Shown: positions 1 to 7,585 of the stretch, piece by piece | Numbering within the stretch: position 1 is the stretch's first letter | Layout of the letters: the number at the start of each line of letters is the position of its first letter | Assembly (NCBI RefSeq): GCF_029714405.1 | Contig: NZ_CP121650.1 | Span: 4,841,001 to 4,905,000 of the forward strand | Reading direction: 5' to 3' | Source of the DNA: Bradyrhizobium sp. CB82 | GTDB lineage: Bacteria > Pseudomonadota > Alphaproteobacteria > Rhizobiales > Xanthobacteraceae | DNA length: 64,000 nt | Translations under genes and position numbers: made by a program | The notes under the pieces: model-generated | The model's input: the letters and a program-made list of their open reading frames with translations, nothing else | Databases searched by the model: none | Told to the model about the DNA's origin: nothing

Positions 1-146
1 TTGAAATCCAGCCATACCACCTTGTCGGTCGGACAATAGCGTTGCGCCTGGTCCGCGTAGCGAAATGGCGTCAGCGGCAGCGCGGCTGCTTCGCTGATCA
101 CGGCTCCGCAGAGCACGATGGTTGCAACAACCGCAATCGTCCGCAC
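1..146 (-). CDS. Small secreted hypothetical protein, C-terminus cut by window edge
   Basis: A leftward reading frame runs off the window. It starts at a GTG with a GGAG Shine-Dalgarno a few bases upstream. The first ~22 residues form a signal peptide (hydrophobic run ending in an Ala-rich cleavage region), followed by a mature part beginning PLTPFRYADQAQRYCPTD and containing one Cys. I associate this pattern with a short secreted protein seen repeatedly in Bradyrhizobium, function unknown. The start is inferred; there is no in-frame ATG nearby. Confidence 0.6.
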   Translation of the reverse strand, partial: MRTIAVVATIVLCGAVISEAAALPLTPFRYADQAQRYCPTDKVVWLDF

Positions 147-417
147 GATGTCTCCAATGATGTCAGCCGAAAATCAGCGCCGCCCGGAGGTCAGGATAGC
201 ATCATGCCGCAGGCGGCGCACGATCCTGACGTCGCGTCTTCCGCAAGCCATCGCGTCGGGCTACATCTGATCACTGTGTCTCGGCTCGGGTCGCGCCGGC
301 TATACCGAGCAGGGCGTGATGTGGCAGGTCCTGATCCACGTCACCTTCGTGGCATCGGCGATCGGGATTGCCTTCGTCGATCGCCAGAGCGACGCGGCCT
401 CGCAGCCACGAATAACT

Positions 418-735
418 CTATTCGGGCCCCTTCAGCTGCTGCACGGCCTGGTGCAGGAATTCCTGAAGCTTCTGCGCGACCTGCTCGGGTGAGATCCCCT
501 TGCCAGAGAGGTCAGTCGAGACTTTTCCCAGGACGTGATCGACCGTCTTGTTTTCGAGATTGGCGGTCACGAGCTCCGTCGAGTAGCGGGTGGCAGCATC
601 GCCGCTCAGCCCGAGCTGCCCCGCGGCCCATATGCCGAGCATCTTGTTGGACCGGGCCGTGGCTTTGAACATGAGCTCCTCGTCGTGAACGAATTTGGCC
701 TCAAAGCCCTGCTCGCGCTTGTCGAACGTGGTCAT
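418..735 (-). CDS. DUF1476 protein, F1-ATPase inhibitor zeta-type subunit
   Basis: A 105-residue, charged, helix-rich protein beginning MTTFDKREQGFEAKF, the typical N-terminus of the alphaproteobacterial DUF1476 family. The studied member is the zeta subunit of F1FO-ATP synthase, whose N-terminal segment blocks rotation of the F1 motor to limit ATP hydrolysis. Full family length is present and no residues look damaged. No ATP synthase genes are nearby, which is usual since the gene sits apart from the atp operons. Family assignment is firm; inhibitory action here is inferred from the family. Confidence 0.9.
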   Translation of the reverse strand: MTTFDKREQGFEAKFVHDEELMFKATARSNKMLGIWAAGQLGLSGDAATRYSTELVTANLENKTVDHVLGKVSTDLSGKGISPEQVAQKLQEFLHQAVQQLKGPE

Positions 736-1255
736 GGTCAGGCTCCCTCCCGTTACGATCGTCTCCGCTGTCGCTTTGCCATCTGCGACGAACTGCCTGG
801 TCGAATAGCCGACCGAGCGGCGGAACCGCCGGTTGTCGACCGTTGGGGATCAGATCACGCATCGGACTATAGCACAGGCGCGGTGACCAGCCTGAGGCCA
901 GCCTGCCTGATTTACTACTCATCAGGAAGAATCGCGATTGGCTCGTCCCCAACCACCGGGAGACAGCGCATGAACCGAGAGCTGCCTCAGATCGAGTCCA
1001 CGCAAAAACACCCCCGGCATGCGACTGCCGGGGGTGTGTTCTAAAAAATGGACAGGTAAAGCAATGCGTCATCTGTAGCAGGCGGTCGGCATTTCCGGAT
1101 GTGACGCGGTTCACAAATGGAGAGAAAAAAGGCCCTGGGTGGACCGGCGGGCCTCCTGGCCTGATCTGCAACGTGCTTGATCGCGTTGAAGCGGCATGTG
1201 CAATGTTTTCGAGGTCTTGCCGGCCGCTAAGGATCTTACGACAGGAGATATGATC
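736..1255. other. Gene-free interval with a strong hairpin
   Basis: No convincing protein-coding gene was found on either strand. The reading frames that span it lack start signals and family-like composition. The main structure is the perfect hairpin at 1008-1037, listed separately. Confidence 0.5.
1004..1037 (-). terminator. Strong rho-independent terminator, leftward
   Basis: A 12-bp perfect stem (1008-1019 with 1026-1037) with a 6-nt loop. Read on the minus strand it is followed by TTTTT (complement of 1004-1008). The rightward side has only a weak T stretch. No annotated leftward gene ends here, so the transcript being terminated is unknown. Confidence 0.8.
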
Positions 1256-1534
1256 ATGCGCACGACGCTAGCCATCTTGGCCCTGCTCGCCGCGGCAACA
1301 GCCGCCCTCGCGGGCCCCGCCTCTCCCGTCTCTCAAGATTACCCCTGGTGCGTCTTTGGCGGGCAGCTCGGCTGGTCCGGCGACTGCTCATATGAGACGA
1401 AGGCGCAGTGCCTGGCGTCCGCTTCCGGCCGCTGGAACACCTATTGCGATCTGAACCCGCGCGTCCTGTTCAGGCAGCAGCAGTCCGGACAGCAGCCGGG
1501 CGTACCGCAGCCCAGGGTTTACCGCAGGCAATGA
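1256..1534 (+). CDS. DUF3551-type small secreted protein
   Basis: 92 residues with a signal peptide (MRTTLAILALLAAATAALA) and a mature part carrying the PWC and GDCSYET-QC patterns of DUF3551, with four conserved cysteines likely forming two disulfides. The family is abundant in Bradyrhizobium and has no known function. An ATG 6 nt upstream would sit only 1 nt after the AGGAGA ribosome site, so the second ATG (spacing 7) is preferred. Export to the periplasm is inferred. Confidence 0.85.
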   Translation: MRTTLAILALLAAATAALAGPASPVSQDYPWCVFGGQLGWSGDCSYETKAQCLASASGRWNTYCDLNPRVLFRQQQSGQQPGVPQPRVYRRQ

Positions 1535-1842
1535 AGCTTCCGCCCGGCGCATGTGGACCAGGTCATCTGCGTCAGAAACCGCCGTGTAACCGACACAGGT
1601 CACGCCCAAACGAAAATATCGAAAACAACCCCATGCAAAGGAGCCGGTGCCCCATCTGTGCGACGCCTTACGGATTTTACGAAATCGTTTGTCACGTCGG
1701 GCAAATCACCGGCACAATGTCATCATCGCCGTCTGTCGTTGCAGCCCAAACATCAAGTTGGAACCGACAGGACGGCCGGTGCGGCTATCCGCAAGACCCG
1801 GTGTGTGGCACGGCAGGATCCTGCAGCGATCGATGCCCTGAT
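1535..1842. other. Interval without a supported gene
   Basis: Overlapping frames exist on both strands but none has a ribosome site, signal peptide or recognisable motif. No hairpin or repeat of note was seen. Confidence 0.4.
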
Positions 1843-2085
1843 CTAGTGGGATGCTCTCTCTCGCACAGCATTCAGATCCGCTTTGATTCCTGGGACCGCC
1901 GCGGCGTTGGCGGGCTCTCGATTTGGGGGCGGCTCGTTGAGGTCGCGGGCCCAAGACGCGCCCTGTCGAGACGCGCCCGATCGAACTGTCGGCGTCGCAC
2001 GGTCGGAATTCACGCAAGCAGAGACAAGAACACCAACAAGGGTCAGCGAACCTGCCCATCTCATCATCCGAATGCGCATGCGCAT
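1843..2085 (-). CDS. Possible small lipoprotein
   Basis: An 80-residue frame starting with several Met codons, a basic segment, the hydrophobic stretch WAGSLTLVGVLVSAC and a lipobox-like LVSAC with Cys at residue 24. This fits a lipoprotein signal. The remainder is polar and ends in a charged helix-like tail (KADLNAVRERASH). The true start may be the internal Met-Met pair. No family is recognised. The lipobox is the only real support, so it could be a chance frame. Confidence 0.45.
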   Translation of the reverse strand: MRMRIRMMRWAGSLTLVGVLVSACVNSDRATPTVRSGASRQGASWARDLNEPPPNREPANAAAVPGIKADLNAVRERASH

Positions 2086-2333
2086 CCAACCGGTTGCCCC
2101 GAGAATCGATCCTCAGCTTCGCAATCATGGATCGAGGAATTCTGGTGAACGGCCCGACCCCCCAGCAAGGCAACGCTTAGGGACTTCTCCGGCTCCGCGA
2201 CTGTAGTCGTGATTCTGTCGAGCCCCATTCGGCGTTCGGCACGTCGCTCCGTTACTACTTTTAGGACGCCTTGTGGCCGCGCCGAGGTTGGAGGACACTG
2301 TTCTCATTTCAGACAGTCATTTGGGGGCGAGTC

Positions 2334-2489
2334 ATGCCCAAGATTCTGGAAGACCTATTGTGGTGCGCGGCCCTGGCGACATGGCTCATGCTTCTCTGCG
2401 GCTTCATCGTCGCGGCGTGGCGGCCTCTTGCAAAGACCATTCGCCAGCAAGTCGAGATGAGGCTGAAATCGAAAGAGAAGCGAAGCTGA
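2334..2489 (+). CDS. Small single-pass membrane protein
   Basis: 51 residues: an acidic N-terminus (MPKILEDLLW), one membrane segment (about residues 10-29) and a basic tail (RLKSKEKRS). A GGGGGCG ribosome-site-like sequence precedes the ATG. The topology follows the positive-inside rule with a cytoplasmic C-terminus. No family is recognised. Confidence 0.5.
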   Translation: MPKILEDLLWCAALATWLMLLCGFIVAAWRPLAKTIRQQVEMRLKSKEKRS

Positions 2490-2656
2490 GCAGCGACGCT
2501 TCGGCCAAACTCGTTGTCGTCGGTTCGCCGCGGGTCGCATTCAAGATGTGGCGCGCATCAAGAACGTGGCAGGTCTGCATCGCGCCCTGCCCGACCCCGG
2601 AACTATTTACGTACGTTGAACATTTGAGCTTACGGGCAGGCTCTTGGAGCTTTGGA

Positions 2657-2893
2657 ATGGGTATGCTCGACCCTGGTCGCTTTCTGATCCCGTGTCCGCA
2701 ATGCGAGGCTTGGCCGATGTCGGTCAACCCAAAACACGCAAGCTGGTCGAGCCGACCGCATGAGGTGAAGTTCGTCTGCCCGAGGTGCCGCCGTCAGGAG
2801 GCCGCGATCATCTCCGCATCCGGCGAGCTGACACCGATCAAGCAGCGTCCCGCGCCCTCCCAAGCAGCGCAGCCGAAAAGCCGGATCTTTTGA
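2657..2893 (+). CDS. Small zinc-ribbon-like protein
   Basis: 78 residues with two CxxC knuckles: CPQC at about 13-16 and CPRC at about 39-42. This is the spacing of a small zinc ribbon. The C-terminus is basic and Pro-rich. The ATG follows a GGAG box by 8 nt. A zinc site is expected from the four Cys; what the protein binds is unknown. Several further small proteins in this segment also have paired CxxC motifs. Confidence 0.6.
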   Translation: MGMLDPGRFLIPCPQCEAWPMSVNPKHASWSSRPHEVKFVCPRCRRQEAAIISASGELTPIKQRPAPSQAAQPKSRIF

Positions 2894-3099
2894 TTGCAGC
2901 GGTGCTGCGCCGTTTGCGGCGCCAATCGTTCTGGCGTCGTGCTCTGCTCCGCCGACTTCAGGCAAAGCCGTTCGTATCGTTCGAGGTCGTCGATGACCGC
3001 CGATCTCGCCCCCGTGATTGGAACCGAATGGTCCGCACCGGCATATTAGGTCATTAGTGCGAACCCTACGGGTAGGACCCGTAAGCACGAGGTGACGTC

Positions 3100-3297
3100 A
3101 TGCAGCGTCGTCGTTTCAAACAAACCCAATCACTTGAAGAACGACTTTCCGAACAGGCAAAACGCCTAAGATCTGAAGCCAAATTGCTTCCACCAGGCGC
3201 CGCGCGGGACGAAATGATCCGCAAAGCGCGGCAGGCCGAAACAGCCTCTCATATGAACGAGTGGCTCACATCGCCGGGACTTCGCCCACCACAATAG
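3100..3297 (+). CDS. Conserved small basic protein, unknown function
   Basis: 65 residues, strongly charged and helical (SLEERLSEQAKRLRSEAKLL), with a GARDEMIRKARQAETA central motif and a short tail ending SPGLRPPQ. GAGGTGACGTC precedes the ATG and supplies a ribosome site. I associate this sequence type with a short protein common in Bradyrhizobium; no function is known. Cytosolic, no membrane segment. Confidence 0.7.
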   Translation: MQRRRFKQTQSLEERLSEQAKRLRSEAKLLPPGAARDEMIRKARQAETASHMNEWLTSPGLRPPQ

Positions 3298-3325
3298 AAA
3301 TCGCGCCCTTGGCCAACCCAAAAAT

Positions 3326-3470
3326 CGGCCCCAGCCAGAAGGCGGGCCGGGGCCGTTAAGAGTTCGACCGCCTTCGGTCATGGTGTCAGGCAGGACCGAA
3401 GCCTTCAGCGCGAACGCGGCCCATTACTACTCGTTCCCGGTCCCCCCTGACGAGCAAGAGGTACCTCCTT
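3326..3470 (-). repeat. Copy 1 of a ~145-bp element (small ORF plus hairpin)
   Basis: This stretch aligns, with scattered substitutions and small indels, to 11028-11169. Shared blocks include the centre around 3370-3385 (CCGCCTTC-GTCATGG) and the CGAACGCGGCCCATT block near 3410. Read on the minus strand the element begins with AAGGAGGT, continues into a short ORF and ends in a G/C hairpin (3326-3332 with 3349-3355) followed by ATTTTT, so it looks like a complete small transcription unit. Confidence 0.65.
3386..3457 (-). CDS. Candidate 23-aa peptide within repeat copy 1
   Basis: A perfect AAGGAGGT (complement of 3463-3470) lies 5 nt before a TTG codon opening a 23-codon frame that reads MLVRGDRERVVMGRVR before diverging. 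The second copy of the element has the same Shine-Dalgarno position and a matching start of the peptide (LVHGDREQVAMGRVR). Conservation of the ribosome site and frame start in both copies is the evidence for translation. It could instead be a structured RNA with a fortuitous frame. Confidence 0.35.
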   Translation of the reverse strand: MLVRGDRERVVMGRVRAEGFGPA

Positions 3471-3554
3471 AGATTTTTGGAACCAACGAGTTGGCGGAGC
3501 GTCAATTGGAAGCTTCCAGCCGTAAAGGATATGCCCCCCCAACTGCTGGAAGAA

Positions 3555-3597
3555 AACCCGTATCGCTCGGGTTGGCGGCCCCCAGTTGGGGCCGTTT
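3555..3597 (+). terminator. Tandem hairpins, possible terminator
   Basis: Two adjacent stems: AACCCG/CGGGTT (about 3556-3573) and CGGCCCC/GGGGCCG (3576-3582 with 3588-3594) with a short loop and a following TTT. They may terminate rightward readthrough; no gene directly precedes them. Confidence 0.4.
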
Positions 3598-3614
3598 AAA
3601 TTGTGAGCCAGCCC

Positions 3615-4602
3615 TCATGCCTGCCGACGCCGAATGACCATGAACCGGTCCGGCACGGCCTCGAGTTGCACCAGCGGAATGTCGCTTCCATCGGCCACGG
3701 CAAGCAACCAGGAGAGTCTGCCCGCACGGGCGTCCCGAGGCGCATAAAATGTGGCCCCTTTCAGTTCTGGAGGAACCGCTGTGAACCAGATGTCGCCGCG
3801 CCGCTCGCCAAACGGCTTCAAGCCTTCGCCAACTACGCCGATCCGCCCCCAGTCGATCGCTCCGCGGTTCGGCAGGATGGTTGCTATCTGCAGAACGGCA
3901 AAGCGATAGTCCTCAGCCTGCCTCAGCGCGGCTTCTCGCGAGGCTCGCGGCACCACTTGCGCCTCATCTTCGACGAACAGCCGCTTAAGTATCTCGGCCC
4001 TGCGGCATCCGTTAGCGCCGTCATTTCGGCCTGTGCTGCGCCACGAAGGGCCAGTGCCGCGAGGCAGCACAGCAGAGCGCTCCGGATCCAGTTCGAACCA
4101 CGGCGCCACGCAAGACCTGCTGCCACACAGCACAGCACAAGTCCGAGCGGCTCGGTGAAGATGACGTCCGCTGCGATGACGCCTCGGCTGAACCCTGCCG
4201 GCCAGCCCGCCGATGGCTGCAAGGACGAGAAGGTCGAAACGGCTCGCCGGCTTCCTCGGGCAAAATGCCAACGCAGCACACAGCAGGAGCGGCACCAGAA
4301 ACAGCAACGGCGCGTTCGACATCTGCTGCCAGATCCCGGGCCGGACCGGCGCCAGCCCCGGATCGATCGTGCCCAAAAACGACACCTTGGCGATGGCCGC
4401 CACGAACCTGACCGTGTGTCCTCCGTTCGAGGCCACGAAGCCGAGGAGCAGAAATGCTCCGACGAAGCCGAGCGCCATCAGATTGGCGAGAGTGAAGAAC
4501 CGGTAGACGATCTTGTGCCGGATGGTGAAGCTTGTGAGCAGGCCGGGCGCGGCAATAATGGCCAGCGCACCGATGCACAGCGCGACGTTCGGAAACGACG
4601 CA
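3615..4602 (-). pseudogene. Decayed polytopic membrane protein
   Basis: Membrane-protein-like sequence continues leftward through three reading frames. From about 4600 to 4210 one frame gives hydrophobic segments (APGLLTSFTIRHKIVYRFF, then LMALGFVGAFLLLGFVAS and APLLFLVPLLLCAALAF). It then jumps to a second frame (VIFTEPLGLVLCCVAAGLAW, SALLCCLAALALRGAAQAEM) and returns to the first frame near 4020 for a soluble tail ending DRFMVIRRRQA. At least two frameshifts are needed, and a TGA lies just before the surviving N-terminal part. The layout (many membrane helices, periplasmic tail) resembles a glycosyltransferase or transporter of the inner membrane, but no family is assigned. Confidence 0.6.
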
Positions 4603-5226
4603 AGTCAAGCGCGAGCATTGGCACCGTAGCACGTTTGGCGCGCCCTCTTGAGAAGCTAACCTAGGTAGGTCGTCTCCGCACTGCGGGCGGCAAGGGTGCG
4701 CATTTACTTGGATAAGACGCCCTGCCCGCGCGACGTTGGAATGCCAGCGCTGTTCAGGCCGTAGGCCGCACCGCAGCCGATCGACTTGCTCCGGACAGGG
4801 ATGCAGGCGCGCGGTGACTGGCCGAGCGCAGCCGATGAATTTCGGATTGATGAAGTGAATCACGACGGCCACGGAGGCTGGTCATCGCGGAAGGACAATG
4901 CGTGCGCCCGCTCTCGTGCAATGGCAGCGACTGGACGAACCGCTATCTGGCGCCCCGCGTCCAACCGGTCGAACGTGATCCGTAAAAGCAGCCGGCCGTA
5001 CTGCAGGAGAGTGTGCAACAATCTCGGCGCCACGCAGGACTTGAAAAAGGAATCCCCACTCAGCGTGTTGTCGAAGCGTAGGCGCGCCAGCGTGATCCCG
5101 CGGGCCTCGTGTCTGGGCGCGACTAGCCACTGTCCTTAGCGCGCTAAGCGTCGCTGGATCGCAGTTAATAGAACTGCAAGGCTACGGGCGTAAGATGCAA
5201 GTCTGCTCACTACCAGGACGCTCGAA
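4603..5226. other. Probable further gene debris, no intact gene
   Basis: On the minus strand about 5115-4880 one open stretch of about 78 codons reads like protein (for example TLARLRFDNTLSGDSFFK) but has no start codon, is bounded by a stop at both ends, and is followed by the pseudogene. It may be the 5' remnant of the same or a neighbouring decayed gene. Nothing else was recognised. Confidence 0.4.
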
Positions 5227-5424
5227 ATGGCCGAGTACGTCATCAGGGAAGTTGGCCTTCATCAGTGGCTCGTGTTCGCCGATCGGAAATGCATTGCTTT
5301 CTGCGCCGCTGAAAATGAGGCGGTGAAGGCAATGAACGAACACAGCGCGCGCAGCCGTCGACCACCGAACTCAATGTATGTTGAGCCAGGGCAAAGTCCG
5401 CCGGTTCGAGCCGGCGAGGTGTAG
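5227..5424 (+). CDS. Small hypothetical protein
   Basis: 65 residues. The first 45 have a compact alpha/beta look (YVIREVGLHQWLVFADRKCI, then a helix EAVKAMNEHSARS), reminiscent of small DUF2188-like folds. The tail is Pro-rich and disordered. AGGA stands about 10 nt before the ATG. No membrane segment. Family not established. Confidence 0.55.
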   Translation: MAEYVIREVGLHQWLVFADRKCIAFCAAENEAVKAMNEHSARSRRPPNSMYVEPGQSPPVRAGEV

Positions 5425-5442
5425 CGCAGTTTTCTCTTAACG

Positions 5443-5685
5443 TCAGCCGGCGGGCATGCGTCGCCAGCCGCTGCCGGTTGCGCCTTCCCGTGGGATCGGC
5501 GCCGGCGCTTCATCGTCCACCCTCCAGGAGACGGCCTCGGAGATCACCGGCCTCGTCTTCGACGATCCTATCAGGCAGTGCACTCCGTCTCGCGCTGGCT
5601 CTGCATCAGGTTGCGCCAGCACGAAGATCAGCAATTCGGTGCCCGCAACGATGCCCTCGATCTCCGCCTCGTTCTGGAAAGCCAT
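5443..5685 (-). CDS. Possible small hypothetical protein
   Basis: 80 residues beginning MAFQNEAEIEGIVAGTELL, with a good mix of hydrophobic and acidic residues and a Gly/Arg-rich end. The ribosome site is weak (GGCGG). The amino acid make-up looks more protein-like than the overlapping rightward frames, but no family is recognised. Confidence 0.4.
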   Translation of the reverse strand: MAFQNEAEIEGIVAGTELLIFVLAQPDAEPARDGVHCLIGSSKTRPVISEAVSWRVDDEAPAPIPREGATGSGWRRMPAG

Positions 5686-5912
5686 CCGCCGGGCTCATAG
5701 GATTGAAGGCCAGGCCAGGAGCTGATTTCGACGCGCCCATTCGTCCGTTGCTTCTTTTTTGGACGTCTTGTCGCCGCGATGCTCACTATGCAGTTTGTGC
5801 CAGACCACATCATTTGGGTAGGTATCCGGTTCCTTTGTGCGAAATCGAACATTCAGGCGCCTCTGGCTCGGCTAAGCTCCCGTCATGAGATACCTGAATC
5901 GCGAGGGGGCCT

Positions 5913-6152
5913 ATGAGGGTGTTGGGTGATCTGGTGATACGCTGGCGCATGCGCAATTTTTTATTGGTTTGCCCGTCCTGCAAAAACGCCACATCCGCGA
6001 TTCGCGCACGCTACATGCTCGGCGAAGAGCGCTTGACGTGCGATCGTTGCGGAGCGACCGACTCGGTTACTTTCTGGCGGTTCGAAGGGATAGCTCAGCG
6101 CGCGTGTGCGGCGGAGCCACTGACTGCGCGCGTCGCAGCTCACGCTCCGTAG
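5913..6152 (+). CDS. Small zinc-ribbon-like protein
   Basis: 79 residues. CPSC (about 20-23) and CDRC (about 43-46) form a four-Cys zinc-ribbon-like pair around ARYMLGEERLT, followed by an aromatic SVTFWRFEG segment. GAGGGGG precedes the ATG by a few bases. Similar architecture to the zinc-ribbon gene at 2657-2893, though not the same sequence. Role unknown. Confidence 0.6.
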   Translation: MRVLGDLVIRWRMRNFLLVCPSCKNATSAIRARYMLGEERLTCDRCGATDSVTFWRFEGIAQRACAAEPLTARVAAHAP

Positions 6153-6209
6153 CTGGGAAAGCAACGGCACTTCATTGATGTTTGGATCTTAATTCTGGGG
6201 CATTTTTCC

Positions 6210-6422
6210 ATGGTCAAATCAAATTGCTTGATCGTACGAGCCTATGGCAGGCAGCTGGATCAACTGCGCGCAGAAGCATCCCGTATTGCAAGGGGAAGCA
6301 AGCTTGATTGGTGGATCGAGCGAGCCGATATCGGAACGCGCTTTTGCTTCGAGGACGCTGAAGCAAAACGGGCCTTTGCCTCAATCTGCGAAAACTTCGC
6401 TGTTTCGTGCAGCGATGCTTAA
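6210..6422 (+). CDS. Small hypothetical protein
   Basis: 70 residues (MVKSNCLIVRAYGRQLDQLR), predicted mixed alpha/beta with conserved-looking WWIERADIGTRFCFEDAEAK. An A/T-rich stretch and a weak ribosome site precede the ATG. No signal peptide or membrane segment. Family unknown. Confidence 0.55.
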   Translation: MVKSNCLIVRAYGRQLDQLRAEASRIARGSKLDWWIERADIGTRFCFEDAEAKRAFASICENFAVSCSDA

Positions 6423-6499
6423 GAGGATGAGTCCCACCGGCACGACCGAAACCGCACCTTTCGCAGAGGCGCCGAGAAAGCTCGAGGAAGTGGCTTCTA

Positions 6500-6775
6500 T
6501 TGCGGAAGCGCCGCCGTCAAAAACCGATCGCGTCCGCCCCCGGCACTGATGAAAAGCGACCGCGGCTCCCTGCTGTAGTCATAGCTGACCTCGTCCTCAG
6601 CGAGCTTCGGAAAATGGACGGCTTTCCACGAAGCGCCGTCTACGGATATCGGCCCTGGAACGCGATGATCAGGTTCGCACCGTTCTCGACCACCTCCCAG
6701 AACGCTGCCCGCCTGCGACACACTTTGCCGGACATCGTGCTCAAGCTCCGTCAATACGTCGACCTTGAGGGATAG
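6500..6775 (+). CDS. Possible small hypothetical protein
   Basis: 91 residues. The N-terminal third is basic and low-complexity, but the remainder (ADLVLSELRKMDGFPRSAVY, then LRHTLPDIVLKLRQYVDL) looks like a folded helical domain. The start site is uncertain: there is no good ribosome site and the true start may lie downstream. Confidence 0.4.
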   Translation: MRKRRRQKPIASAPGTDEKRPRLPAVVIADLVLSELRKMDGFPRSAVYGYRPWNAMIRFAPFSTTSQNAARLRHTLPDIVLKLRQYVDLEG

Positions 6776-7135
6776 CAGTTCCAAGTTACCCTGCCTGATC
6801 GCACGGTCACCGCCCTGGTGACCACCCGGTGACCGATGCCAAAGTCATCAGCGCAGGCCAGTCGGCCCTGTAGTCAAGGGCGCCTCAGTTTCGCGGCCTC
6901 TCGCTCATTCTGACGCAACCGCGAAGGCAGATCTCCGGATCGCGAAACCACTCCCATGCTTCTTTCCCTGCCCCCGCGTTAACCCTATCTCGGATCTCAT
7001 CCTGTATCCGCGCCGGCTAGTCTAATTCTGCCGCCAAGCCGCCTCATTGGACCTCTGCAATCGTCTCCGATTTTCGGGCGCTCATTTCCGGCGGACTTTG
7101 AGCGAGGCTTCTTCCTCGGAACAGCGTGAAATCAG
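6776..7135. other. Intergenic interval with GGTCACC/GGTGACC motifs
   Basis: No gene is supported. An inverted pair GGTCACC (6805-6811) and GGTGACC (6817-6823) with a 5-nt spacer is followed by a third GGTGACC at about 6828. This could be a binding site or chance; no promoter was assigned. Confidence 0.4.
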
Positions 7136-7585
7136 ATGAGAGTGGCTCTCATCCTTGTCGGCCTCAGTACAGTCGCGGTGATGGAGTTCGAGACCCCGCC
7201 GCGCGCGACAAAGCCTGTGAACGAGCCGACCGCTCTGGCGGCCGTTGGCTCATTCGACACGCTGACGACGGCAGACCGCCTCGAAATCCCGCACATGCTT
7301 GAAGCGCCACCGCAGCCGATCTCCTCGAGCGAAGCGATGTCCCCGCCGGATCACCCCTCAATGATTACGGAGCAGCCTTCGAAGATCATCGAGCAGCACA
7401 AGCGCAGCGCACGCGGAGGAAAATCCGCGGTCGTGCTGCCCAGAGTTCGGCCCGAGCGGGGAATTTCCAAGGTAGCTGCGAAACTCAATCGCTCCAAACC
7501 GGTCGCGGAGGTCAAACCGTGCCCGTCGGGTGCCTTCGATGGCCTCCTCCGAGCATTGAACCTGTCAACGCGATGCCAGACCTAG
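7136..7585 (+). CDS. Conserved hypothetical protein with N-terminal hydrophobic segment
   Basis: 149 residues. A short hydrophobic start (MRVALILVGLSTVAVM) suggests a signal or anchor. It is followed by a long, Pro/Ser-rich disordered middle and a compact C-terminus EVKPCPSGAFDGLLRALNL with two Cys (about 133 and 147). The C-terminal motif is the part most likely conserved. It overlaps the start of the following lytic transglycosylase by 13 nt, so the two are probably co-translated and may work together at the cell envelope. Confidence 0.65.
   Translation: MRVALILVGLSTVAVMEFETPPRATKPVNEPTALAAVGSFDTLTTADRLEIPHMLEAPPQPISSSEAMSPPDHPSMITEQPSKIIEQHKRSARGGKSAVVLPRVRPERGISKVAAKLNRSKPVAEVKPCPSGAFDGLLRALNLSTRCQT

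Noticed and set aside
42..668. 208-aa rightward open frame at the window start
   Set aside because: Overlaps the real DUF1476 gene on the other strand, has no ribosome site and an Arg/Ser/Ala-rich composition typical of a shadow frame in GC-rich DNA.
701..1171. 156-aa leftward frame across the strong hairpin
   Set aside because: It overlaps the DUF1476 start and runs through a terminator; no start signal or motif.
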